Source: Planctomycetota bacterium
GTDB lineage: Bacteria; Planctomycetota; E44-bin39
DNA length: 64,000 nucleotides
Direction of reading: 5' to 3'
NCBI GenBank assembly: GCA_004376375.1
Contig: SOJX01000142.1
Span: forward strand, 1 to 64,000
Within the stretch, counting starts at the first letter, position 1. Every line of letters starts with the position of its first letter. The notes beneath the pieces were generated by a model. That model had not been told where the DNA came from and did no database searches. It worked only from the letters and a program-made list of their open reading frames with translations. Positions 43,568 to 52,516 of the stretch are shown here, piece by piece. The position numbers and the translations under genes were made by a program.

Positions 43568-44764
43568 TTAATTGTGTAATGATTTTAGCGCCTCATCCGC
43601 GGCCCTGCGGACGTGAACGGACGGGTCGTTTTTCAAAAGGTTTTCGAGAAGGGCTCTGCTTTTTTCACCGCCGATTTTTCCAAGCGATTCCGCGATGCTC
43701 ATGCGTACCGAGCTGTTACGTTCCGTCCGAAGCGTTTCTTCGAAGTTCGCCGCCGCATGCTTGTTTTCCAATGACCCGAGGGCTTTCGCCGCGTATTCCC
43801 GTACCGTTGCATCCTTGTCGTTCTGCATGGCGTCGATAAGCGAATTATACACGCTTTCGTTGTTTTTGAAATACCCCAGAGCCCCTGCGCACGCTACTCT
43901 GACTCTCATTTCCGAGTCTTCCTTGAGCGTGGCTGTCAGGGCGTTTACCGAATCCGGGTCCGCGATTTCTCCCATCACTTTTGCGGCCGCGGTGCGGGCT
44001 TTCATATCCGGATCGGAATTGAGTATTTCATTAAGAATGGGTGAATACTGCCCGGCGTTTCTGGCGCAGGGCAGGGCTTCGATTGCCCAGAGACGGGAGT
44101 CTTTTGCACTTTCGCTGTTCTGGATGATGTCGATGAGTTGGCGAATGCCGGTTTCAAGCTGCGCCAGATACGCGGCGGAGGAGCGGCGGGCGGTCTCGCC
44201 CTCCTTTTCATCGAGAAGCAGCCGCTCGAGAATAGGCGCGGCGGCGTCATCCTGAAGCTTACCGAAACCGAGGACAATCATGTTCCGCACATTCTCGGCT
44301 TTTTCAGATTTCAGCGCATCGTCGAAGACGGGAATGATTTTTTTATCTGCCATGAGGCCGAGGATGTAAGCCGCGCGCCAGCGCAGCTCGACGTCTTTTC
44401 CCTCCATGCTTTCGTTATTTTTCAGGATTTCAGACAGAAGCCGGAAGGCGCGCGGGCCGGCTTTTGCAAGCTGTTCGCATATCACTTTGGATTTCTGCCA
44501 GTCGCCCTCGGCCATCGCTTTTTTCAGCGACTCCAGCAGCGATTCCGGGTCCGGCGGCGTGGTCCCGGTGTTTTTATTTTCCGCGCCGTCGGGCTCGGTG
44601 ACTCCCGTAGGCGTACCCGCTTGTTGATTTTCTTTCTGCCCGGCATCTCTGTTTTTTGGTGCTATGTCAATTTCTACGTCTTTCACCTCACCAGCCCTGT
44701 GGGCAATGATAAATACTGCTGCAATAACAACCAGGGTTGCAAATATTGCATAGTATTTTCTCAT
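43568..44764 (-). CDS. HEAT-repeat protein with N-terminal membrane anchor
   Basis: 398 aa. A hydrophobic anchor or uncleaved signal at residues 4-21, a Thr/Pro/Asn-rich linker (25-70), then about nine HEAT/PBS-lyase-like repeats (ELRWRAAYILGLMAD; VRVACAGALGYFKNN; VREYAAKALGSLENK; VRMSIAESLGKIGG). It probably acts as a periplasmic scaffold. The stop lies directly beside the repeat block at 43427-43560. Confidence 0.82.
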   Translation of the reverse strand: MRKYYAIFATLVVIAAVFIIAHRAGEVKDVEIDIAPKNRDAGQKENQQAGTPTGVTEPDGAENKNTGTTPPDPESLLESLKKAMAEGDWQKSKVICEQLAKAGPRAFRLLSEILKNNESMEGKDVELRWRAAYILGLMADKKIIPVFDDALKSEKAENVRNMIVLGFGKLQDDAAAPILERLLLDEKEGETARRSSAAYLAQLETGIRQLIDIIQNSESAKDSRLWAIEALPCARNAGQYSPILNEILNSDPDMKARTAAAKVMGEIADPDSVNALTATLKEDSEMRVRVACAGALGYFKNNESVYNSLIDAMQNDKDATVREYAAKALGSLENKHAAANFEETLRTERNSSVRMSIAESLGKIGGEKSRALLENLLKNDPSVHVRRAADEALKSLHN

Positions 44765-44952
44765 GTATCAGTCCAGTGTTCCGGAGAGCAGCGTTGTTCT
44801 ATATGCTTTGATTATTATACCCTTAATTCATTGCCATGCAAACGCTTGATAACATTTTGAAAGAAATGCGCCGGGCAGGCTCGCCGGCTGATTATAATAT
44901 TTATTAATATCCCCTTCTCATCCTCCGTCTTTCATAAATCATAATTCATCCC

Positions 44953-44981
44953 TTGCCTTGGTTCGTTTTCGATATTATAAT
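44953..44981 (+). promoter_or_regulatory. sigma70 promoter TTGCCT-N17-TATAAT of kinase 1
   Basis: Perfect -10 with the start expected near 44988. TTGGAGGG then precedes the ATG at 45007, excluding the longer frame from 44953. Confidence 0.6.
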
Positions 44982-45006
44982 GCAGCGGGTATGTCTTGGA
45001 GGGTGT

Positions 45007-48000
45007 ATGTCTGAATTGAAGTATGGCCCTTTCGGCGACGCCGCGCTCAGGCTGGAATATGTTAGCGAGGAGCAGCTTGAGGAATGCCTCAAAATACAGG
45101 GAGTTTTCGCCCAAAGCGGAATTCAGAAGAACCTTAGTGAGGTTCTGGAAGATAAAGAGTATCTTTCCGCGGCGCAGGCAAAAGAGATTCACGACGAGCT
45201 GAAAGGCGACAAGAAGCAGCTCATCAAGGGTTACCGCATCGAAAGCCCGCTCGGCAAGGGCGGCATGGGCATCGTCTACAAGGCGATACAGGAATCTCTC
45301 GACAAGACGGTAGCCCTGAAGATTCTCCCTACCAACTTCGCTGCCAACGAAGATTACGTCGCCCGTTTCATACGCGAGGCGAAATCGGCCGGCAAACTGA
45401 ATCACCCGAACATAATGCAGGCGATCGACGTCGGCGAATCCGGCGGATTTCACTATTTCGTGATGGAGTTCGTTGACGGTATTACGGTGAAGAAACGGCT
45501 TGAAGAAGAAAAGGTTCTCACCGAAGAAGAAGCGCTCGAAATCGTCCGCCAGTGCGCACGCGGGCTCGAGCACGCCCAGGAAAACAATATCGTCCACCGC
45601 GACATCAAGCCCGACAATATTATGCTGACCAGAAAGGGCGTTGCGAAGCTGTGCGATCTCGGGCTTGCCAAGTCCACCACCCAGGACGCCGAGCTCACGC
45701 AGGTGGGAGTCGCACTGGGCACGCCATATTATATTTCGCCCGAGCAGGCGCGCGGCCAGGAGCACGTCGATACCCGAAGCGACATCTATTCCCTCGGCGT
45801 GACGCTCTTCCACATGGTCACGGGGCAGGTCCCTTTTTACGGCACGACCCCGGCCGTTATCATGACGAAGCATATTACCGACCCGATGCCCGACCCACGG
45901 GACTTTCGCCCGAGTATCTCGCCCGAGGTCTGTCAGATTATCATTAGGATGACTGAAAAAGATCCGGCCGACAGGTTTCAGACGGCCGCGGAAGTCGCCG
46001 AGACGATCGAATCGATACAGGCGCACCGCAAGGCGCTTGCCGGCGGCGTAAGCGGATCGCAGACGGCGTCCGCGGCGACGCTCGCCATGGAATCGGTAAG
46101 CGGCAAGACGGCGACCCCCACACTCGAGCAGGAAGCGATGCCGGGGACGACGCCTCCGTCCGCGGCCGCACCTGTACCTGCGCCGCAGAAGTCAAGGTCC
46201 GGTTTGCTGGCTTTTGTAATCATAGCGGTGCTGGTGGTCGGCGGCGTCGCCATCGCGTATTTCAGCTTCCTGATTTCCCGGAAAGGCAAAGTTGCTGAAA
46301 CCGGAGCAACAGGGAGTGTAACGGTTGTTATACCTGCGTCCGCGACCGGCGGGACCGGGCCTTCGGTTACGCCGAGGACGGCGACTTCCACCTCCACCGG
46401 TGGGCATCTCACCATGCGCATTACGGGTACGTCAAGAACCGCGACCGGGACCGCTACGGCCGCTGAGACGTCGAAGACCGGGACGTCTACCGGAGAGGCG
46501 ACCGCCACGGGCACGGCGACGGCGGGGACTGAAAAAGACAAGGCCGAGAAAGAGTCGTTGCGCGCGTTTGCGGCCCTCCAGAGTTATGCATCGACGAATC
46601 CGGGCAACTATGACCGGATCCTCGAGGATGCGGAGAATATAGCAAAGAAATATCCGGGCACGCCGGGTGCGAAAAAGGCGGAAGAGCTCTCGACCAAAGT
46701 GAAAAAGAAGCGCGACTCCGGCGCCCACAACGAAGCTGCGAACAGGGAGTTTGCGAAATTCGAGACGCAGGCAAGAATGCTTCTGGCCGAAAAGAAGTTC
46801 GATGAGGCGTTTCGCGTTATGACCAATTTCAGGGAAAAGTATGCCGGGACCCTTGCGGCCGGAAGAGCGCTCGCGGAGGAAAACGCGATAAAGGCCGCAA
46901 AGGCGAAATGGGAAGAGGAGCAGGCCAGGGCCGCGGCCGCCGAGATAGAGAAGAAGTTCGAAGAAATCAGGGCCGGGGCCCAGAAGCTGGCGGCGGAGCG
47001 GAAATTCAGCGATGCGCTGACCTTGCTTGATAATTTTACGGCGATGTACCCGGACTCGGGTTCCGCAAAACGGGCAGAGGAAGAGAAGAAAAATATCACC
47101 AGGCTGCGCGACGAGTTTTACAGGTATTACAAGTCCGAAGTGGACCGCGTTTCAAAAATGCTCGGGGAGGGCGAATACGCCAAGGTGCTGGAAGAACTGA
47201 AACGCCTGAACAAGGTGCCAGACGCGCCGAAAGAAGAGAGGGCGCGGGTCATGGAGCTTTTTAAGGCCGTGAAGGAGCGGCTCAAGGAAGAGCTTCTTGC
47301 CCGGTTCACTCAGGAGATTGACGCGGCGAAAAAACTGGTCGAGCAGGGGAAATACGAGGAAGCGCGCGAGGCGTTGAAAGAAATTACGGGAGCGGAGGAA
47401 GCACCGGAGGAGATCAGGAAGGAAGCGTCCTCTCTTGCGTCTTTGGTCGGGGAAAAGCTGAAAGAGGTCGAGGCCCGCAGGAAGATGGAAGAGCGCGAGA
47501 AAACCGCCGCGCGCCTCCTCGAGGACCTGGCGAATTATATCGAAGAGAAGCAGTGGAAAGACGCGATGGAAGGCGCGCACCGTTTGCTCGAGGAGTTTGC
47601 CGATACGGAGGTCGTAACCTCGAAACGCTCGGACATAGTCTCGATGCGCAGGCGCGCTTTGAAGAACGCTCTGAACCTTACGGGAGCGCTTCGATGCGAA
47701 GTCGATCTCGTCGAGAAGCCGCGGCGCGTCAGGTGTGTTTATAATTTCAGCAGCCGGCGGCAGAAGTTCGACTGGATAGTCGCCGCACCGGCTCAGGCGA
47801 AGGACGAGCCCGACGTCTGGTCGGTTGTACGCGGGATACTCGTCGGCGGGGGGAAGAAAGGTTATCGCTGGCGCGGGCGGATGCGCGGCGATATAGAAAT
47901 AAAATTCAAATTGAAAATCAAAAGCGGCGGAATGACGATACAGCTTTACACCGCGGGCGAGTCCGGATACGAGTTCTCAATGGCGGTAAACGCCGAGTTC

Positions 48001-48279
48001 GAGATTACCGCGCTCGGGGCCGGGGGGAAAAGAAAAACCCTCGCCAGATCAAGAGGCCTGGATTTCAAGCCCGGGAAGCAGGCTGACGTCTCTATCAAAA
48101 TAACCGGCGCAAAAATTATTATGACCAAGGACGGCAAAGAGGTGATAAGCGCAAGCCACGAGCGCTTCCGCTCCGGACCGATTACCTTCTGGGCACTTGA
48201 CTCCGAAATCGAGGTGGACGACCTCGTCATCACCGGCGAGCTCGACCCGAACTGGCTCTCCCGCCTCGGCGGAAAATAA
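45007..48279 (+). CDS. Ser/Thr protein kinase with GspE-N-like module, membrane anchor and repeat-containing sensor region
   Basis: 1090 aa. Residues 1-70 are the GspE-N/MshEN-like module also found at 14953-15399 and in kinase 2. The kinase domain (75-335) is complete: G83KGGMG88, VALKIL, H197RDIKPDN, D217LG (DLG for DFG) and YISPEQARG. One transmembrane helix near 398-420 (LLAFVIIAVLVVGGVAIAYF) is followed by a Thr/Gly/Ala-rich linker and about 400 residues of charged helices with TPR-like repeats. The C-terminal 180 residues look beta-rich (IEIKFKLKIKSGGMTIQLYT), possibly a lectin-like sensor. It probably senses envelope signals outside and phosphorylates proteins inside. Confidence 0.9.
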   Translation: MSELKYGPFGDAALRLEYVSEEQLEECLKIQGVFAQSGIQKNLSEVLEDKEYLSAAQAKEIHDELKGDKKQLIKGYRIESPLGKGGMGIVYKAIQESLDKTVALKILPTNFAANEDYVARFIREAKSAGKLNHPNIMQAIDVGESGGFHYFVMEFVDGITVKKRLEEEKVLTEEEALEIVRQCARGLEHAQENNIVHRDIKPDNIMLTRKGVAKLCDLGLAKSTTQDAELTQVGVALGTPYYISPEQARGQEHVDTRSDIYSLGVTLFHMVTGQVPFYGTTPAVIMTKHITDPMPDPRDFRPSISPEVCQIIIRMTEKDPADRFQTAAEVAETIESIQAHRKALAGGVSGSQTASAATLAMESVSGKTATPTLEQEAMPGTTPPSAAAPVPAPQKSRSGLLAFVIIAVLVVGGVAIAYFSFLISRKGKVAETGATGSVTVVIPASATGGTGPSVTPRTATSTSTGGHLTMRITGTSRTATGTATAAETSKTGTSTGEATATGTATAGTEKDKAEKESLRAFAALQSYASTNPGNYDRILEDAENIAKKYPGTPGAKKAEELSTKVKKKRDSGAHNEAANREFAKFETQARMLLAEKKFDEAFRVMTNFREKYAGTLAAGRALAEENAIKAAKAKWEEEQARAAAAEIEKKFEEIRAGAQKLAAERKFSDALTLLDNFTAMYPDSGSAKRAEEEKKNITRLRDEFYRYYKSEVDRVSKMLGEGEYAKVLEELKRLNKVPDAPKEERARVMELFKAVKERLKEELLARFTQEIDAAKKLVEQGKYEEAREALKEITGAEEAPEEIRKEASSLASLVGEKLKEVEARRKMEEREKTAARLLEDLANYIEEKQWKDAMEGAHRLLEEFADTEVVTSKRSDIVSMRRRALKNALNLTGALRCEVDLVEKPRRVRCVYNFSSRRQKFDWIVAAPAQAKDEPDVWSVVRGILVGGGKKGYRWRGRMRGDIEIKFKLKIKSGGMTIQLYTAGESGYEFSMAVNAEFEITALGAGGKRKTLARSRGLDFKPGKQADVSIKITGAKIIMTKDGKEVISASHERFRSGPITFWALDSEIEVDDLVITGELDPNWLSRLGGK

Positions 48280-48505
48280 TACTTACTCAAGGTGACTGCG
48301 TTTTGACAAGAACGCTAAAAAGCTGTCAGCATTCAGCTATCAGCTTTCAGCTTAAGACGAAATGCCAATACGAGATAAGACATTTTTCTTGCTGAATGCT
48401 GACGGCTGAAAACTGAAAGCTCAAAGTCTCGCTTTTCAACCTGAGATGTAAGAGTCGGGCCTACCATATTCTCCTATAACTGAGGCATTACAAAAAACCT
48501 CAAAA
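48280..48505. repeat. CAGCTTTCAGCT word repeat with inverted arm
   Basis: AGCTGTCAGCATTCAGC, TATCAGCTTTCAGC words (48320-48352) are matched by inverted GCTGAATGCTGACGGCTG and GAAAACTGAAAGCT words (48390-48422), a foldback separating the two kinase genes. The rest of the gap holds nothing I recognise up to the promoter. Confidence 0.75.
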
Positions 48506-48510
48506 AAGTC

Positions 48511-48538
48511 TTGCACACGAAGGCTTTGAGGATAAAAT
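48511..48538 (+). promoter_or_regulatory. sigma70 promoter TTGCAC-N16-TAAAAT of kinase 2
   Basis: The start is expected near 48545, leaving a leader of about 100 nt before the ATG; AGGGGTAGGG is the ribosome site. Confidence 0.5.
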
Positions 48539-48646
48539 ATACGGATTGTAAATCACACCTGCGTTAAGCCGCATATTGATAAACAACCTGGTGTAAGAGT
48601 TTTCGAGCTTGTGTAATCATGTGTAGGGGTTTTAGGGGTAGGGCAC

Positions 48647-51514
48647 ATGACCAACGCTACATGTACACGTTTCGGCGAGCGTGCAGTCAGGCGCGGTTAC
48701 CTCACACCGACCCAGCTTTCCGAGTGTCTCACCATACAGAACGTTCTCAGGGGCAACGGCATCGACAAGATGATCGGCGTCGTAATGCAGGAGAAGGGCT
48801 ACCTCACGCCGACGCAGGTCGAGGAGATCGCATACGAGATAGGCGGGCCCGCCGCGCAGCCCATCAAGGGCTACCTCATCGTGGACAAGCTCGGTAAGGG
48901 CGGCATGGGCGTCGTTTACGAGGCGATCCAGGAATCACTCGACCGGACGGTTGCGCTGAAGATACTTCCCACGCCCCTTGCGGCCGATAAGAACTATGTG
49001 CGGCGTTTCATCCGCGAAGCGAAATCCGCCGGCAGGCTGAACCATCCGAACATAGTCCAGGCCCTCGACGTCGGCGAGTCCAGCGGCTATCACTATTTCG
49101 CGATGGAGTACGTCGAGGGCGATACGGTCCGCGAGCGCCTGGAGCTCATGGGAGTTTTCGAAGAGCAGGAAGCGCTCGAGATTATCTACCAGGTCGCCCT
49201 TGCGCTCGAGCACGCCCAGCAGAACAACATCGTCCACCGCGACATCAAGCCCGACAATATCATGCTGACCCGGGACAACGTCGTCAAGCTGTGCGACCTG
49301 GGTCTCGCAAAGTTCATGCAGGTCGGCGGCTCGGTAACGCAGACCGGCGTGGCCATCGGCACCCCGTTCTATCTCTCGCCCGAGCAGGCGCGGGGCGACG
49401 CCGTCATCGACACTCGAAGCGATATTTACTCTCTCGGCGCTTCTCTCTTTCACATGCTTACCGGAAAAGTTCCATTCAGCGGCTCGTCCCCCTATATTAT
49501 TGTGTCCAAGCATCTGAACGAGGAGTTTCCCGACCCCCGTGCCGCCCGACCGGAGCTTTCGAAGGAAATCGCCCGGCTGGTGAGATGGATGACCGAGAAG
49601 AAAGTTAACGAACGCTGCCAGTCCCCGGGCAAGCTCGCCGAGACGATCGAGATGATGCTCGTCGGCGAAAAAAACCCGTTTGATTCCTCGGTGAGCAAGA
49701 CCCGCGTCTGGCGTAAAGGCACTTCCCGTATATTTGCAACGCCCCTGCTTCCGGAAGAAGAGGAGAAAAAGGAGGAGAAGGAGGCGCCGTCCAAACGCGG
49801 AAAGGGTAAGATTATCGCCGCAGCGCTCGCCGTGGCGGGATTGATTGCGGTCCTGCTCGTGCTCGATGCGGTGCTTGCGAATTACCGCTACAGGACTGCA
49901 CTCAAGGCGCTCCCCGGGAAGATTGAAGCTCACGCCTACGATGAAGTGCTGGCCGACCTGGAGGGGGCCCTGCCGTATGCGTTGCCGTTTTTTCTCAGGA
50001 GTTCCGTCGGCGAGCAGGCCACGAGGATAAAGGAAAAAAGGGCAAAGTACGAGAAGCTGCAGGAAGAGTCCGAGCGCATCAGGCTCGCGGGACTGAGACG
50101 TGAACAGGAGGAAGAGGAGAAAGTAATACAGGCGCGGTATGCGCTTACTCCCCTTATCAGGGAGCGGCTGGCGGCCGCGGCGCAGTTTGAAAAAGATAAC
50201 CGCTTCGACAAAGCGCATGCGGTCCTCAAGGCTCTTTGCCGCGATGAAAGTCTGGCGGGGCATCCCCTCATCAGGGAAATCAAGCTGCCGTTTCCGGTGG
50301 GTACGAAGCCTGAAGGCGCGGTTGTTGAAGTCGAGGGAATCGAAACGGGCCGGACCCCCCTGGTCCTTCGCCTGTCGCCGTTCGGCGGCGAGGTGAGCTT
50401 CAGCATTTCCAGGACCGCTTTCTACCCGCTCTATTTCAAACTGGACCCGATGACGTATGTCGAGTATTCCGATATTTCGCTGCTTCGCTCACCGCTGTGG
50501 GTTTATCCTCCGGTAGATGTTAAACCTTTCAGAAAGATAACCGGCGGCCCGGTCGCGGACGGGGGCCGGATTTACATTTCAGGCATAAACGCGGCGGGGA
50601 AGACCGTTCTTCTCGCCCTGGACGCGAAGACCGGGAAAAAACTGTGGGAGTCCGGGATTGCGGTAAAGGGAAAACTCGGCCCGGCCGTGCGGGCAGGCGA
50701 TTTCCTGTTTATAACGGACGGGACCGATAAGCTGTACGCCGTGTCCCGAAGCGACGGAACCGCGGCCAGGACGATCGAACCGGAGCCCGGCAGCAATATT
50801 ACGGCCGGCCCCGTCTGGCAGACGGCGTCGTCGAATTACGTTCTTGTTGGGACGGATTCCGGAAAAGTATATCAGGTTGCCGTCAAGTATCTGGGAAAGA
50901 GCCCGGGGTGCGACCTGGTTTATCCGGTGTCGGGCGCCGTCGAGTTCAACCGCAGGCGCATTGTGGTTTCGGGAAGGGGAGGCGGCATCCGGCTCTTCGA
51001 TCCGAACGGCAACGACTTCAGGCATGATCCCATCCGTATCGATGCAAACCTCAAAAACGCTGCGCCGATAAGCGAAAAAAGCAGCCTGGCGCTTATACCC
51101 TCCACATCCGGCGACCTGCATATAGTGGACCTCGATGCGTGGGAAAAGGTCTGGACCTACTCCGAGAAAAAGGTGGCGTCCGAAGTTCTTGCGATTGACG
51201 AAAACATCTTTTTCCTCGACGGCGCGGGCGACCTCCATTCCATAACCACCCGTAAAGCGCACAGGTGGACGGTCTCGCTTCAAAGCGAGGGCGCACGCGG
51301 CGCGCACGTCTCCGGTTGGAACTGCGGAAAGCCGGAGGAAGCGCTTGTGGTGGTTGCTGCCACGACTCCGCTGCTGATAGCCTATAGCCCGGGGAACGGG
51401 GAAGAGAAGTGGCGTTTTACCCCCCCGACGCGGATTACCGGTCCCGTAATTTTCCACACTGACCAGGTCTATTTCACAACCGCCGGCGGACGCGTATACA
51501 ATATTCTCAGATAG
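48647..51514 (+). CDS. Ser/Thr protein kinase with GspE-N-like module, PEGA domain and PQQ-like beta-propeller
   Basis: 955 aa, sister of kinase 1: the N-terminal module and kinase domain align throughout and the glycine loop (G83KGGMG) and HRD motif (H197) fall at identical positions. The Asp of DLG and the SPEQARG motif are present, so it should be active. A transmembrane helix near 393-412 (IIAAALAVAGLIAVLLVLDA) leads to charged helices, a PEGA domain (about 545-600: GTKPEGAVVEVEG...GRTPLVLRLSPFGGEV) and a PQQ/WD-like propeller (about 625-955) with repeated 'vlaLDAKTGKKLWE' blades. The extracytoplasmic part differs completely from kinase 1, implying different ligands. Confidence 0.92.
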   Translation: MTNATCTRFGERAVRRGYLTPTQLSECLTIQNVLRGNGIDKMIGVVMQEKGYLTPTQVEEIAYEIGGPAAQPIKGYLIVDKLGKGGMGVVYEAIQESLDRTVALKILPTPLAADKNYVRRFIREAKSAGRLNHPNIVQALDVGESSGYHYFAMEYVEGDTVRERLELMGVFEEQEALEIIYQVALALEHAQQNNIVHRDIKPDNIMLTRDNVVKLCDLGLAKFMQVGGSVTQTGVAIGTPFYLSPEQARGDAVIDTRSDIYSLGASLFHMLTGKVPFSGSSPYIIVSKHLNEEFPDPRAARPELSKEIARLVRWMTEKKVNERCQSPGKLAETIEMMLVGEKNPFDSSVSKTRVWRKGTSRIFATPLLPEEEEKKEEKEAPSKRGKGKIIAAALAVAGLIAVLLVLDAVLANYRYRTALKALPGKIEAHAYDEVLADLEGALPYALPFFLRSSVGEQATRIKEKRAKYEKLQEESERIRLAGLRREQEEEEKVIQARYALTPLIRERLAAAAQFEKDNRFDKAHAVLKALCRDESLAGHPLIREIKLPFPVGTKPEGAVVEVEGIETGRTPLVLRLSPFGGEVSFSISRTAFYPLYFKLDPMTYVEYSDISLLRSPLWVYPPVDVKPFRKITGGPVADGGRIYISGINAAGKTVLLALDAKTGKKLWESGIAVKGKLGPAVRAGDFLFITDGTDKLYAVSRSDGTAARTIEPEPGSNITAGPVWQTASSNYVLVGTDSGKVYQVAVKYLGKSPGCDLVYPVSGAVEFNRRRIVVSGRGGGIRLFDPNGNDFRHDPIRIDANLKNAAPISEKSSLALIPSTSGDLHIVDLDAWEKVWTYSEKKVASEVLAIDENIFFLDGAGDLHSITTRKAHRWTVSLQSEGARGAHVSGWNCGKPEEALVVVAATTPLLIAYSPGNGEEKWRFTPPTRITGPVIFHTDQVYFTTAGGRVYNILR

Positions 51515-51532
51515 TCCCAATTGAAAAAATTA

Positions 51533-51591
51533 AGGGCAGACCCGCAGGTCTACCCATTTAAAATACAGGGGCGAGCTTTACCGGCTCGCCC
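51533..51591. repeat. Two palindromes between convergent genes
   Basis: AGACC-CGCA-GGTCT and GGGCGAGC (51569-51576) pairing with GCTCGCCC (51584-51591). They may terminate both genes, though T tracts are poor. Confidence 0.6.
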
Positions 51592-51606
51592 ATATTGATT
51601 AATATT

Positions 51607-52032
51607 TTACATACGAAAACGAATCATAGTCAGTTTACTTATAAAACCTTTTTTATATTCATATTCAACTTCGTGCATTATCCGCCTGATAAGGAAGATC
51701 CCCAGGCTATGGCTGGGCAGGCGATTGATGAGCTCGCCGATTCCAATTTCTGCCGGTGATCCAAAAGGCACGACGTCGCCCGAGTCGTTTATTTCGACGC
51801 GCAGCCGTGTTTCGTCCGCGGCGATTTTGACGGACAGCTCGCCTTTGATGTGCTGCTCGCGGGCATTCAGGATAATGCCAGTCGCAGCCGTCTCGACTGC
51901 AAGCGAAATCAGGCGTCTTTCACGGCCGGAAAAACCCGTAAATCTGGTCACCGACTTCACGAATTCTCTTATCTCGTCAAGAGACTCGGTCTTTTTGCTC
52001 GTTACCAGTTCATTTGTTATCTGTTCAACCAT
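51607..52032 (-). CDS. RsbW-like anti-sigma/serine kinase domain (HATPase_c_2)
   Basis: 141 aa. Overall pattern of an RsbW/SpoIIAB ATPase: RRLISLAVETAATGIILNA (N-box region), RVEINDSGDVVPF (G1 region) and HSLGIFLIRRIMHEVEYEY (G2 region). The N-box asparagine expected five residues after the Glu-Ala pattern appears to be Thr (ETAATG), so ATP binding may be impaired. It might act in a partner-switching pathway with the SpoIIE phosphatase at 21641. GAGAG precedes the ATG. Confidence 0.82.
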   Translation of the reverse strand: MVEQITNELVTSKKTESLDEIREFVKSVTRFTGFSGRERRLISLAVETAATGIILNAREQHIKGELSVKIAADETRLRVEINDSGDVVPFGSPAEIGIGELINRLPSHSLGIFLIRRIMHEVEYEYKKGFISKLTMIRFRM

Positions 52033-52516
52033 TGCTGACTCTCAATCATCTTTCTTCGTTGCTCGTTTAATATAATACAAATCCCATGCCGCTATTCCGT
52101 GTTATGCAACTCCTTTATGTAAAAGGAGTAATAACCAGGCCTATAAAAGGCTGTTGTAAAGCCCCCTGAAACAGGCTTTACACTTTACGGATATCGTTGC
52201 ATTTTATCTAATCCTATTTAACCGGGCAGGTGGTCAGGTCTCCATGCGCAATAGAACAACAACTGATACCAATAATGCACAGTTGTCTAATATAGGGCAC
52301 ACTTTTAGAACCCGACAGGAATACACATGGCGCGAATCAATATAACTTATTGACGGCAAAGGAGTTACTCTGGCCATGTTAATGAATCCCCGGTATATAT
52401 TTTGCAGCTAGAAGTCTGGTTGGAAGTAGTCACCTGAATTCGCCGTTTTTTGTCGTGTATTTTAACAAAGAGCCGATTCACAGGCAATTAGCTCGTGAAA
52501 TGGAAAGGCTATCCAT
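52033..52516. other. 484-bp gap with three small hairpins
   Basis: No gene recognised. Three perfect small hairpins occur: CTCCTTT/AAAGGAG (52110-52128), GCCT/AGGC (52139-52151), and GTAAAGCC/GGCTTTAC (52156-52181, 10-base loop). The remainder is AT-rich with no convincing promoter; the FG-GAP gene's start region has GAAAGG 8 nt before its ATG. Confidence 0.5.

Noticed and set aside
44932-46026. Minus-strand open frame opposite kinase 1
   Set aside because: Lies over the complete kinase motifs on the other strand; typical shadow frame in GC-rich DNA.
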